Shown here in pieces: positions 1 through 12,121 of a DNA stretch of 64,000 nucleotides. Numbering within the stretch: the first letter of the stretch is position 1; each line of letters opens with the position of its first letter. The notes under the pieces were generated by a model that was not told where the DNA came from, did not search any database, and was given only the letters and a program-made list of their open reading frames with translations. Origin of the DNA: Eutreptiella sp. 'Long Island Sound 2002' (lineage: Eukaryota > Euglenozoa > Euglenophyceae > Eutreptiales > Eutreptiaceae). Made by a program: the position numbers and the translations under genes. The stretch lies in NCBI GenBank assembly GCA_964036045.1, contig OZ038382.1, positions 133,228,442 through 133,292,441 on the forward strand, read 5' to 3'.

Positions 1-3000
1 AACATGTCCTCAGCAACTTCCTCGATCGACCTCACTCGTCGGTCTTGGCCAGGTCCACCACCATAGCCTCTTCCTCCGCCTTTTCCTTGGCCTTTGCCTT
101 GGCCTTTTCCTCCGTCTCCGCCCTTCGCCTTCCAATCGGAAATCCGCTGCTCCTTGGGCTTCTTCTCGGGGTGAGCGGCGAAGTAGCCCTTCTTGTCCGC
201 CTCATACACCTTGCACTGACGGTGGTCATGTGCATGGTTGTTTCCCTTGCCATAACAGACCCAGCACCCGTCGTGCTGAGACCTGTACTCCCGGAACGAG
301 AGCGGTGGGTTCCCGATCCTCCTTGGCTCTTTGCCCTTCTTGGGTCCCATCCGGCTCCATCTGGACCGATCCTGCCCATGGTTCCTCACGTTGTGCGCCA
401 CAAACGCGAAGAAATGGGCCTCCTCGTGATCCTCCCGGGACCAGTGGTCTCGGCCACCTCCCCTACCATCCTCCGCGGAGTTGGCCGTGTCCTCCTGGAT
501 CTCCTGATGATGGCGGTCTTCTCGGTGGCCTCGTTGTCCATGACCATGTCGATCCTGCACGTGGGCCTCGTTCTTCGCATTGAGCTTCAACTCCACCGTG
601 ATGTACTTCACGATCTCGTCCAGGCTCATGCGGGCGAAGATGACCTGCATCCTCAGCGGCTCCCCGCGCCTCCACTCCACGTTGTTGAGGCGCAGCAACC
701 TTTGCCCCATGGAGTCTCCAAATACCTCGACGTACATGGCGTTCTTCAGTCCCAACATCCAGTTGGGCTCGCCCAGGTTCCTCCTGAAGAACTCCATGAT
801 ATCCGCATGGGTATCCTCTGCCGCCATGATCCTCACCGCCACGCGCTTCTTCGCTCTCTCCTTTTCCTCGTCCTCCACTCTCCTCTTCCATTGGCCGGGG
901 AGTACGTCTTTCAGCAGGTGGCGGATCTCGCTGGCCTCGTTCCAGTCCTCCACCAGCTTGAGGCATCTGCGGTACTTCCGCAGATACCGGTTCCACTCCC
1001 GGACTCGCAACTCACCGCGGTCCAGCGGCAGCGGGATGGACCATAAGTCCTCCAGCTTCTGGTTCGGAGCGTCCACCCGCTCCTCATCCTCCAACCACTG
1101 GAGGCAGGCCTGCTCCGTACGGATCAATCCTTCCCGGATCTGATCCCGCAGCTCCTCCTTCAGGTCCAGCGCCAGCCGGTGTGGGAATGTCCGGCATACC
1201 CACTTGTCCCGCGGCGCTCCCCGCATCTCGCCGACGACCTCCTCGGCGAAGTCCTCCCAATCCAGGATGAAGTCGTCCAGGTTGGAGGGGTTGCCATCAT
1301 AGTAGGGGATTTTGATTCCCCTGAGGTCGTCAATCCTGATGGCGTCTCCGACGTCACCAGCCACGACTCCACCGAGACGGATACCACCTGTTGCCGGGGG
1401 GTGTGAGTACACTCCCCGTACATCCCTCTCCTCCATGGAGTACGGTCCAGTTGGGCCTGAACCCATGGGGTTTGGAATGCGGGAAGGACTTGCTCCATCG
1501 GCCGTCCATATCCCCGTATTGGGGTCCTTCGCCCACAGGTTTCCGCTTGGATGGCCTCGACCACGTCCGTCGGCGCTTCCCCTGGTTCACCCCTGCATGG
1601 TCTGGTTCTGGATCTCCTCTTCCGCATAAACTGCATAGGCAGTCGTAGTGGGCGGTGGATCCTGGGTGGCATGGGACATCTGTACCGTCAGGCTCCTCGG
1701 GTCCGTGGTTGCGTGCCCTTCCCGCATGGACCCAGCCGGCGCCGTTTGTTCCCCGAGCATTGTGGATTTGCTGAACATGGGAACAAACGGCAGCGCACCC
1801 GGGTCAACACGCGGAGGCGCGTAGGGTGTCTCTGCAGGGCCGCCCATGGGTTTATCCATGGCGCTCCTGACGGTCTTAACCCGCTCCACCAGCTCTGCCG
1901 CGGCCGGCTTTGCCGGGAGCTCCGGACCCGAGGCGAGGGGCTGTAGCTCCTCTAGCCTTTTCAGGCGTCCCGACATGTCCTCCACCAGGTGGAGGAGGCT
2001 GTCCACCACTCGCTGCTGCTTCTCCAGGGCCAGCTCCAGATTCTCCCGGTACCGGTCTCGTTCCGCTCGCAGCTCCTCCAGGTCTTTCTCCGCTGCCGAC
2101 TGGTCATCCAGGATCCCGGCGACGTCCTCCTCTAGACCGTCCTTCGCGTTGTCCAGGCAGTCTAGGCGATGCACGATGGCGTCCATCCCCATCTTCGGGT
2201 ACTTGCCCATGAGGAACGACACGTGCTCGCAGTGCCACTCAGCGTGCTTTCCACCTGATCCGGCGCATCCCGCGGTTCCCAGCGCCTCGGAGTCCTCGGC
2301 CATGGGTGTGTCGCCCATGCTATCCCGCGTTGGCTCCGTGTGCCCGGCCACAGGCGCCGTCCCGGCTCTGGCGGGCCTCTCCAACGCCTCGGCATCATGC
2401 TCCAGGCTGGGCTCTGGGGCCGTGTTCGCCCTTGTGGGCGGTCTGGCCGTCTCCTCCGACTCCGAGGGTTGCTCATAAGCTGTCCGATAGCCCTCGGAGT
2501 GCTCGGAGTCCCACAGCCTGACCGGGCTGGGGTCCGTATCCATAGCCCCGGCGTCCCCTGCCGCGGGCTTGGGTGACCCGCGCTTCCGATGGCGCAGGGC
2601 CCGTCCTCCACTGCTGCCTGAATGGCAGGCCTCCTCAGAGTCCTCCGCGGCGGAGCGGAGGTTGCATGCCTTTCGGCAGCTACGCTCACACATGGAGACC
2701 AGATCCTCCATGTCAAGTCCTCCTCTTCCCGAATGTTGTACTTCTCTTCGGGCTTCAACTTCCGGAGTTCGCCATGCTCTTGAACGTCTCCGCTCTTCTA
2801 TGGCTCCAATCTCCGGCGTGGTCTCCACCGAGTCCACCATACGCACCCGGGGCGTACTTGGGCAGGGCTCATAGGGGCCCAAGTCCCCGGGTCGGCGGTA
2901 TGTAGGGGCAGCAGGTACGCCTCTGCTACCATAAAGAAGGTCCCTACCAGGACCGGCCCCTGCTGTGCCCCTTCCGCCTGTAATCCCTGCTGATTTGCTC

Positions 3001-3017
3001 CGGATCAATGCTTGCAT
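1..3017 (-). pseudogene. Ty3/gypsy-type Gag fragment, copy 1 (element C family), runs off left edge
   Basis: Reading leftwards from an ATG at 3,017, a 476-codon frame stays open to 1,587. It continues in broken frames to the window edge through a capsid-like segment (about 1,300 to 600) and a zinc-knuckle segment (about 290 to 210). The N-terminal part is hydrophilic with an acidic coiled coil (around 2,150 to 1,950). The capsid-like part contains YDGNPSNLDDF, like YDGNPLNLDRF in the intact Gag of the element at 14.9-32.1 kb. The whole stretch repeats at 6.75-9.85 kb at roughly 90% identity by eye. A stop near 1,587 and the lack of one continuous frame make this a pseudogene. Gag would form the retrotransposon particle and bind its RNA. 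The matching pol lies outside the window, if it exists. Confidence 0.75.
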
Positions 3018-5297
3018 TTCTCAAACTCCAGGGACCAAAATCCAAAAATATAGAAAATAAAATCCTCCTTCAACCCTGAACAGCAACCAGATCCCCCAAA
3101 TACAGCAATAACCCAATCCACAATCCAATCCACACTGCGGGCTTCCGTTCAGCACACCGGTCGTCCCACGGTGGCGGGCATATACAAGAATTGCACCAAA
3201 GATGAAAGCCCTGAAATTGGCATATGAACACAAATAAAGCAAAGTTGGGGAAGGATGGAAACGTACACAATCTCAGCCATAAACCCCTCATTCGCTGGAC
3301 TCAAGACCTTCCCTTGAATCATCAACATATTGCCCTGAACCGGGTCAAATGAGATGGCTGAATGTCATGTGTCAAAAGTCACTACATAATCCCCAAAAAT
3401 GTGTTCACTCCCAAGCCTCTAAATTCTAGCCCGATCGGGGGGGTGGCGTGTCATGGCCTAGAGTGGCACTCAGGACCATGCCCTACCCTGACAAAACTTT
3501 GGTTGGACTTGGAGTCGAATGGGCTTGGAGAACTGCCCCATGAAGATGACCTCACAACATGGCAAAATCAGGCAAATCACACCATAATGCCCAAAATGCA
3601 ATTATATACTCAAAAATGCATACGGCAAATATTCAAATGCTCCATGCATGTGTCAAACCGGAAAGTAATTTACAAGGGTGATATAGACCAAAGGTCCATG
3701 CCCAAGAATATCCCATCATTGGCTCCGAAACCCCTCCGGTTATGTACATGACATGCTTCACAAGTCAACTCATGAATTTGAGACCTAATTTTGTGAGGCC
3801 TCGTGTGCCACGCTAAAGTGACCATGTAATTCGGCATATGGTGAGGTGCAACACCGAAGCATATGCCAACATATAAGCAACATACCATAGTTCACAGATC
3901 TCTAGGCACTTTACTGTTAGCCGACCAGTTGAGCACATAAAACACAAAAATGAGCATAAAATGAGGTCAAAAACATGCAAATAATGCCAAATCCAAGATA
4001 ATTACAATAGTATATAACTTCGCTCACCCATGGTGTCAACCTATGACTCAAAACACGATTGCTTGGGACCATTTGCAAACAATCCCCCCACTTGGATCCC
4101 CATATGGACGCATAAGGACACCTTTGAACCTCCTCCCAACACGCACCATGAAAATGGGAAAATTGATATTGGCGCTTGTGGGTCGCTCTGTAAGCCCTCC
4201 CACATGCACTATATGAGCGGTAGACTTAGTATAGCGCTATGGAGTTCATCATTAGGACATGGGCGAAGCCCTTGCCACGTATGACTCCATATATCTTCCT
4301 ACAAACGGAGATATATAACATGGGCGTGAGCATATCGAAGCACATACCATGCATATAACACATACCCTCAAAAGTGGCTCCCACCATGATATGCCGTGTC
4401 CCTCCATGGACATAACTTCACGTTAAAAATACGTAGGAACCCGAGAAAAGTTGCTATGCAACCCCAACACTCATGCCGTACACTCGAAAGTCGCAAAAAA
4501 ATATTCGCTTGCACGGTCCAGGAGTTATATATCACTTTCTGCCCTCTTGACCCTTATCCCTTGCTATACCAGGCATGTGTACACACGAAAGGCGTTTGAT
4601 GCTTCCTAAATTAAGTTGAGACCAAGGCGGTTCCAACCCAATTCTCGAAATTGTTATACCTCGCCGTGAGCCGGAGATATGACATTTCAAAGTGGTGTCA
4701 CGAATCACTTTTGTTTCGACTATATCTCCAAGACAAATGAAGGGCATAACAAAAAAAAGGCTGATTCGTGATCGGGGGAAAATGTCGGACCACTCGAGAT
4801 TCGTCATATCAAGTGCGGTGATGTCGAAGTCGAAAATCCGATTCTGAAAGTCTGAAAAAATCGAATTAATTTTGCGAGTGTGTAATATGAAAATTGCGGA
4901 AGCAACGAACCCTTTACTGATGAAATCTGACCCTTCATCGGGGTTTCCGCCAAAATATCTGTAAATAACAGTTAACCATTCGGTTACCGCAAAATCGCGA
5001 GCCAACTGACAGTCGCCGATACATTGACCATCAGAACAGAAGGCTGAAAAATTACGGAAACATCATGATGAAAAAACCCTGTTGACTCCTGATATTCCGA
5101 TATATAAATCTCCGCTGGCGGTGCCTCGGTACTGAATATGGACGCTCATGGCCGGAATGACCAAACCTATCACACTATCACATCGGGTTAGGTCAGGTGG
5201 ATGGGAGAGTATGATATCAGCCAATGGCGGCTTGCTGGCACATAGATACACACCCCAAGTGACCCCAAAATGGCCACGTGGGTCCGAACCGGCTTCA
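3018..5297 (-). repeat. LTR of element C, left copy (about 2.2-2.3 kb)
   Basis: This non-coding block recurs at 9,848-12,121. The inner edge is clear: the plus strand reads CCGGCTTCA at 5,297, then pol-derived sequence. The same CCGGCTTCA at 12,121 is followed by unrelated sequence. On the element's sense (minus) strand the LTR therefore starts TGAAGCCGG, close to TGAAGCGG of element A. The other edge is uncertain because both LTRs are followed by gag; a plausible TG is at 3,077. The two copies differ visibly, especially around 3,590-4,030, so they are old or come from separate insertions. The 3' half of the block (4,560-5,250) resembles the LTR of element A. Confidence 0.75.
4532..5005 (-). 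CDS. Open frame inside LTR C left (157 codons), possible LTR-encoded ORF
   Basis: A 157-codon open frame lies in the sense orientation of the retrotransposon in the U3-like part of the LTR. It aligns without a gap over 154 positions to an open frame in the LTR of element A (17,170-17,868), with about 73 identical residues by my count. The second LTR of element C keeps the frame open too. Shared stretches include NRIF-FDI, ASAIFI and HIS. I recognise no domain. The nucleotide similarity is at least as high as the protein similarity, so conserved regulatory DNA is an equally good explanation. Confidence 0.3.
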   Translation of the reverse strand: MARDFAVTEWLTVIYRYFGGNPDEGSDFISKGFVASAIFILHTRKINSIFSDFQNRIFDFDITALDMTNLEWSDIFPRSRISLFFVMPFICLGDIVETKVIRDTTLKCHISGSRRGITISRIGLEPPWSQLNLGSIKRLSCVHMPGIARDKGQEGRK

Positions 5298-6752
5298 CCC
5301 CATCCGCATGTAGTTGACTACGTCGTCGATCTCGGCGTGGGACAGGACGTCAATGCCATCAATAGGCTGATCCGTCCCCTCCTTGGGCTCAAACATGACC
5401 TTCATGGGCACCGCCTCCACCCTACGGATGAATGACTCATCACCCGTGGGCTGGGCTTGCGCCCCATCCACCAGGAAAGCCTTGGTACCCCACGCTTGAC
5501 CCGGGGAGGGCATTGATACACCCTTGGCGTCGATGAACAGCTCCTCCTCTGGCCCGAATGACATCTCGTTCAGGGTGATGGAGTCCAGCGTCGACTTGAG
5601 ACCCTCCAGCGGACATGGGGCGGATCCTATGCCGGTTATGACCAGGATCCCCTTCGCCCTATCCGCGACGATCTTCTCCACCCTACGTCTGGTATTGTCC
5701 AGGGAGCCATGCCAATACATGGGCCCCCACTCCTTCAAACCCCAATGCCGGTGCCAGGCTGAGTCTCCTCGATGCCAATGCCTCCTACACTTCCGCAGAA
5801 GTGGGGCATCCCGGGAAGCAAAGACGTCCGTCTCGGGCGCTTCGGCTCCCAGCGTCTGGATTATCCTGTCATACACCTGCGGCGCCATTCCATACTCCGT
5901 GAGCTGAACTCCGCGGTCTCCTCTGGACTTGGCACCCACAGCTTGCACCGCTTGGATGATCGGATCCTCTTCCTCAGCACTCCATTGAGATGATCCGCAT
6001 GCATAGTCCCTGGACAGCCATGTGAGTCATTCATCATCCTCCCGGACCAGCGTTGCCCGATGGGGAAGGGCTCCAATGGCGTTTGCCACCATGAAGTCAT
6101 ACCCCATGATCATATCCCAATCTGTAACGTCGGCCACATAGAAGTTCCCGGATAAAGTGCTTCTCTTCGCCTGATCAGGGCGGTTCAAGCGCTCATGCTC
6201 CCAGAATTCCATACGGATAGTGGCCTCATGGGTGCCACCACCCATAATCTCTCCATTGGCCACCTTCAGGCGCACCGGTCTACGGCTGGGCTGCAGGAGT
6301 TCCTCCTTGAACAACCCTCTCCGGACCAGGCTCACCTGGGCACCCATATCCACCAACACATCCACCACCTTCTCCTCTCGTCCGCACCGTACTCGCACTT
6401 TCAAGGGCAACTGCCGCTCGTCACCATGAGGTGTATGGACGACTCTCACGGCATGCAACTCTAGCACGTCCGGGTGCATAAGGACTTCAAGGGTATGGTC
6501 ACGGATGGTGTAGATCTTGGGCTGGTCCTGCCCGTCCACGGGGCTCTCCGTGGTCGCTCCTTCCTTCTTGCCATGTCCCGTACCCACATGTACTTCCCTT
6601 GGCAGGGCGCTCCAGGGGTTGGGAGTGGCGAAACTCAGTGGTTTTGGCTCTTCCGGAGCCTTCTTTGGCACCCGATGTGCCTCGGATTCCTCAGGGATTC
6701 CACTGATTTTCGGAGGAGAGACCTCCGAGGTCCCACTCCCGTGGGGGCTCCT
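5298..6752 (-). pseudogene. Element C pol N-terminus: aspartic protease plus Dam/DIRS-like domain, no RT
   Basis: The frame is open directly after the gag TAG at 6,753-6,755 and encodes a retropepsin-like domain (6,671-6,027). Its active-site loop reads VDMGAQVSL instead of VDTGAQVSL, so the catalytic Thr is changed; MIMGYDFM matches the second retropepsin signature. A TGA at about 6,027 breaks the frame, which continues in phase at 5,948-5,295 with a domain containing DVFASRDAP, DSAWHRHW and a hydrophobic GILVI strand. The same domain sits between protease and RT in element A. The frame ends at the LTR: its last codons overlap a short purine-rich GGATGGGG, and the stop TGA is the start of the LTR. 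RT, RNase H and integrase are absent, so this copy would depend on another element's enzymes, if it is mobile at all. Confidence 0.75.
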
Positions 6753-6755
6753 CTA
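6753..6755 (-). promoter_or_regulatory. In-frame TAG between gag and pol (element C), candidate readthrough stop
   Basis: The Gag frame ends in TAG followed by AGG AGC CCC, and the same phase stays open through the protease. Element A has TAG CGG AGC CCC at the same junction. Conservation of both the stop and the next codons fits regulated readthrough that yields Gag-Pol. Confidence 0.55.
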
Positions 6756-9700
6756 GACTTGACTTCCCGCAGCCCCTTCCGGCCGCGATCCGCCAGGACT
6801 TGGTCCACCACGTTGCTGGGCTTTGAGTTCCTCCAACGTCCTCAACATGTCCTCAGCAACCTCCTCGATCGACCTCACTCGTCGATCTTGGCCAGGTCCA
6901 CCACCATAGCCTCTTCCTCCGCCTTTCCCTTGGCCTTTGCCTTGGCCTTTTCCCCCGTCTCCGCCCTTCGCCTTCCAATCGTCAATCCGCTGCTCCTTGG
7001 GCTTCTTCTCGGGGTGGGCGGCGAAGTAGGCCTTCTTGTCCGCCTCATACACCTTCCACTGACGGTGGTCGTGTGCATGGTTATGTCCCTTGCCATAACA
7101 GACCCAGCACCCGTCGTGCTGAGACCTGTACTCCCGGAACGAGAGCGGTGGGTTCCCGATCTTCCTTGGCGCGTTGCCCTTCTTGGGTCCCACCCGGCTC
7201 CATCTGGACCGATCCTGCCCATGGTCCCTCACGTTGTGCGCCACAAACACGAAGAAATGGGCCTCCTCGTGATCCTCCCGGGATCATGTCCAGTGGTCTT
7301 GGCCACTTCCACTACCATTCTCGGCGGAGTTGGCCGTGTCCTCCTGGATCTCCCGATGATGGCGGTCTTCTCGGTGGCCTCGTTGTCCATGACCATGTCG
7401 ATCCTGCACGTGGGCCTCGTTCTTCGCATTGAGCTTCAACTCCACCTGATGTACTTCACGATCTCGTCCAGGCTCATGCGGGCGAAGATGACCTGCATCC
7501 TCAGCGGCTCCCCGCGCCTCCACTCCACGTTGTTGAGGCGCAGCAACCTTTGCCCCATGGTGTCTCCAAATACCTCCACGTACACGGCGTTCTTCGGTCC
7601 CAACATCCGGTTGGGCTCGCCCGGGTTCCTCCTGAGGAACTCCATGATACCCGCATGGGTATCCTCCGCCGCCATGATCCTCACCGCCACCCGCTTCTTG
7701 GCTCGCTTCTTCTCCTCGTCCTCCACTCGCCTCTTCCAGTGGCCGGGGAGGACGTCCTTCAGCAGGTGGCGGATCTCGCTGGACTCGTTCCAGTCCTCCA
7801 CCAGCTTGAGGCTCCGTCGGTACTTCCGCAGGTACCGGTTCCACTCCGGGACCCGCAACTCACCGCGGTCCAGCTGCAGCGGGATGGACCACAAGTCCTC
7901 CAGCTTCTGGTTCGGAGCGTCCAGCCGCTCCTCATCCTCCAACCACTGGAGGCAGGCCTGCTCCGTATGGATCAATCCTTCCCGGATCTGATCCCGCAGC
8001 TCCTCCTTCAGGTCCTGCGCCAGCCGGTGTGGGAATGTCCGACATACCCACTTGTCCCGCGGCGCTCCCCGCATCTCGCCGAAGTCCTCCCAATCCAGGA
8101 TGAAGTCGTCCAGGTTGGAAGGGTTGCCATCATAGTAGGGGATTTTGATTCCCCTGAGGTCGTCAATCCTGATGGCGTCTCAGACGTCCCCAGCCACCAC
8201 TCCACCGAGACGGATACCACCTGTGGCCGGGGGGTGTGAGTACACTCCCCGTACATCCCTCTCCTCCATGGAGTGCGGTCCAGTTGGGCCTGAACCCATG
8301 GGGTTTGGAATGCGGGAAGGACTTGCTCCACCGGATGTCCATATCCCCGTATTGGGATCCTTCACCCACAGGCTTCCGCTTGGGTGACCTCGACCATGTC
8401 CGTCGGCGCTTCCCATGGTTTGTCCCTGCATGGTCTGGCTCTGCATCTCCTCTTCCGCATAAACTGCATGGGCAGTCGTAGTGGTCGGTAGATCCTGGGC
8501 GGCGTGGGACATCTGTACCGTCAGGCTCCTCGGGTCCGTGGTTACGTGCCCTTCCTGCATGGACCCGGCCGGTACCGTGTGTTCCCCGAGCATTGTGGAT
8601 TCGCTGAACATGGGAACAAACGGCAGCGCACCCGGGTCAACACGCGGAGGCGCGTAGGGTGCCTCTGCCGGGCCGCCCATGGGTTTATCCATGGCGCTCC
8701 GGAGGGTCTTAACCCGCTCCACCAGCTCCGCCGCTGCTGGCTTTGGCGGGAGCTCGGGACCCGAGGCGAGGGGCTGTCGCTCCTCTAGCCTTTTCAGGCG
8801 TCCCGACAGGTCCTCCACCAGGTGGAGGAGGCTGTCCACCACTCGCTGCTGCTTCTCCAGGGCCAGCTCCAGATTCTCCCGGTACCGGTCCCGTTCCGCT
8901 CGCAGCTCCGCCATGTCTCTCTCCGCGGCCGACTGGTCAGCCAGGATCCCGGCAACGTCCTCCTCTAGGCCGTCCTTCGCATTGTCCAGGCTGTCGAGCC
9001 GATGCACGATGGCGTCCATCCCCATCTTTGGGTACATGCCCATGAGGAAGGACACGTGCTCGCAGTGGCACTCAGCGTGCTTTCCACCTGATCCAGCGCA
9101 TCCCGCGGTTCCCGGCGCCTCAGACTCATCGCCCATGGGCGTATCGCCTATGGCGTCCATCTCCGGTCCCGTGTGCCGGGGCACAGGTGCCGTCCTGGCC
9201 CTGGCTGGCCTCTCCAAGCCCTCGGCGTCGTGCTTCAGGGCGGGCTCGGGGGCCGTATGCGCCCTGGTCGTCGGCGCGGGCATCTCCTCCGACTTCGAGG
9301 GGAAGCAAGTCTGATAGCCATCGGAGTGCCCCTCGGATTCCCACAGCCTGACCGGGCTGGGGTCCGTATCCATAGCCCCGGCGTCCCCTGCCGCGGGCTT
9401 GGGTGACCCGCGCTTCCGATGGCGCAGGGCCCGTCCTCCACTGCTGCCTGAATGGCAGGCCTCCTCAGAGTCCTCCGCGGCGGAGCGGAGGTTGCATGCC
9501 TTTCGGCAGCGACGCTCACACATGGAGACCAGGTCCTCCATGTCAAGTCCTCCTCTTCCCGAACGTCGTACTTCTCTTCGGGCTTATACTTCTGGAGTTC
9601 GCCATGCTCCTGAGCGTCTCGGCTCTTCTCTGGCTCCAATCTCCGGCGTGGTCTCCACCGAGTCCACAATACGCACCCGGGGCGTACTTGGGCAGGGCTC

Positions 9701-9847
9701 ATAGGGGCCCAAGTCCCCGGGTCGGCGGTAGGTAGGGGCAGCAGGTACGCCTCCGCTACCATAAAGAAGGTCCCTACCAAGACCGGCCCCCGCTGTGCCC
9801 CTTCCGCCTGTTACCCCTGCCGACTTGCTCCTGATCAACGATTGCAT
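6753..9847 (-). pseudogene. Ty3/gypsy-type Gag, copy 2 (element C)
   Basis: Gag starts at an ATG at 9,847 just inside the right LTR. Codon 88 is TAA where copy 1 has GAA; the same frame then stays open from 9,541 to 8,180 (coiled coil around 9,000-8,790). The capsid-like part is in frame at 8,074-7,436, with VCRTFPHRLAQDLKEEL and similar. A one-base deletion relative to copy 1 near 7,446 shifts the frame. The zinc-knuckle part (7,250-6,753) contains CWVCYGKGHNHAHDH, a C-x2-C-H-x3-H pattern, followed by a GKGQGKG basic tail that suits RNA binding. The breaks show the copy cannot make full-length Gag now, although the gag/pol boundary is intact. Confidence 0.75.
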
Positions 9848-12121
9848 TTATCAAAATCCAGGGTCCAAAATCCAAAAATATAGAAAATACAATCCTCCTT
9901 CAACCCTGAACAGCAACCAGATCCCACAAATACAGCAATAACCCAATCCACAATCCAATCCACCTTGCGGGCTTCCGTTCAGCACACCGGTCGTCCCACG
10001 GTGGCGGGCATGTACAAGAATTGCACCAAAGAGGAAAGCCCTGAAATTGGCATATGAACACAAATAAAGCAAAGTTGGGGAAAGATGGAAATCTACATAA
10101 TCACAGCCATAGACCCCTCATTCCCTGGACTCAAGACCTTCCCTTGACTCACCAACATGATGCCCTGAGACCCAGTCAAATAAGATGGCTAAATGCCATG
10201 TGTCAAAAGTCACTTCATAAACCCCGAAGATGTGTTCACTCCCAAGCCTCTAAATCCTAGCCCAATAAGGGAGGGGGCGTGTCATGGCCTAGAGTGGCAC
10301 TCAAGACCATGCCCTACGCTGACATATACTTCGTTGGACTTGGAGTCGAATGGGATTAGAGATATGCCCCATGAGTTTGAACTCATAACATACCAAAAAC
10401 TGCCAATTCACACCATATTGGCCATATATCAAATATATGCTCAAAATTGAAGTTACCACTTATCCGAAGCCTCAAAGCATGCATGGAATCGAAGTCTAAT
10501 ATTCATGGAGGATAGAGACCAAAAGTTAATTGCCCATGTACATCCCCACTTTACCCTCGAAACCCCTTCGGATATGGGCGCCACGCACCACCCAAGTCAG
10601 CCCATGATCTTGAGACCAATTCTTGTTATCCTTCTTGCGCCAAGCCAAATGGAGTACGCAATCCGGCATATGGTGGTGTTCAACTCAAAAAGCATATGCC
10701 AACATATGAACAACATACCATGGTTCGACTCTCCATAGACTTCTTGCTGTTTGCCGACCAGGTAAGTACACAAAACGCAAAAATGAGCAAAAATTGAGGC
10801 AAAAAACATCAAAATATGTCCAAATACAAAGTTGTCATGATCGTATATCTCTATGCTCACCCATGATATCCGCGCATGGTTCAATATACAAATCATTGGA
10901 ACCATTTGCGAACAATTCCCCCACTTGGATCCCCAATCGGGCGCATGGAGATACCTTCGCCACTGATATCTACATGCCCCATGAAAATGGGAGTGCACTC
11001 ATGGATCTCTTGGCCAAACATACCATGAGCAATACATACGCGGTAGACTTAGTCTAGCGCTTTGAATTCCACGATTGGGACATGGGCAAAGCCCTTGTCA
11101 CGTGTGGCTCCTCATCTCTTCGGCCACACGAAGATATATAACATGGGCGTGAGCATATCAAGACATATACCATGCATATAACACATACCCTCCAAAAGTG
11201 GCTCCCACCATGATATGCCATGCCCCTCCATGGACATAACTTCACGTTAAAAATACGTGGGAACCCAAGTAAAGTATCCATGCAACCCCAACACTCATGC
11301 GGTACACTCGAAAGTCGCAATGAAATATTCGGTTGCACGGTCCAAGAGTTATATATCACTTTCTACCCCTTTGACCATTATCCCTTGCTATACCGGGCAT
11401 GTGTACACACCAAAGGCGTTTGATGCTGCGTAAATTAAGTTGAGACCAAGGCGGTTCTAACCCAATTCTCAATATTGATATTTCTCGCCGTGAGCCGGAG
11501 ATATGATTCTTCAAAGTGGTCTCACGAATCACTTTTGTTTCGACTATAACTCCAAGCAAAATGGAGTACACAACAAAAGGAAGGTTGATTCGTGATCGGG
11601 GAAAAATGTATGACCACTCGAGATTCATCATATCGAGTGCGGCGATGTCGAAGTAGAAAATCCGATTTTGAAAGTCTGAAAAAATCGGATTAATTTTGCG
11701 AGTGTATAATATGAAAATTGCGGAAGCAACGAACCCTTTACTGATGCAATCTGACCCTTCATCGGGGTTTCCGCCAAAATATCTGTAAATAACAGTTAAC
11801 CATTCGGTTACCGCAAAATCGCGAGCCAACTGACAGTCGCCGATACATTGACAATCAGAACGAAAGGCGGAAAAATTACGGAAACATTATGATAAAAAAA
11901 CCCTGTTGATTCCTGATATTCTGATATATAAATCTCCGCTGGCGGCGCCTCGGTACTGAATATGGCCGCTCATAGCCGGAATGGCCAAACCTATCACACT
12001 ATCACATCGGGTTAGGTCAGGTGGATGGGAGAGTATGATATCAGCCAATGGCGGCTTGCCGGCACATAGATACACACCCCAAGTGACCCAAAGATGGCCA
12101 CGGGGGTCCGAACCGGCTTCA
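9848..12121 (-). repeat. LTR of element C, right copy
   Basis: This is homologous to 3,018-5,297. It is the 5' LTR of the minus-strand element whose gag starts at 9,847. It ends CCGGCTTCA at 12,121, after which the decayed pol of element B begins, so this is the boundary of the insertion into B. A possible inner TG is at 9,907. The target duplication cannot be checked because the far end of the element is outside or rearranged. Confidence 0.75.
11356..11829 (-). CDS. Open frame inside LTR C right (157 codons)
   Basis: This is the same LTR-borne frame as at 4,532-5,005, open despite many substitutions between the two LTRs. Changes such as NRIFDFDI to NRIFYFDI are not silent, which argues against strong selection on the protein. 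Confidence 0.3.
   Translation of the reverse strand: MARDFAVTEWLTVIYRYFGGNPDEGSDCISKGFVASAIFILYTRKINPIFSDFQNRIFYFDIAALDMMNLEWSYIFPRSRINLPFVVYSILLGVIVETKVIRETTLKNHISGSRREISILRIGLEPPWSQLNLRSIKRLWCVHMPGIARDNGQRGRK

Noticed and set aside
45-1143. Plus-strand frames of 187-333 codons at the left edge
   Set aside because: They lie antisense to the gag copy, and matching shadows occur at 6.5-8 kb in the second copy.
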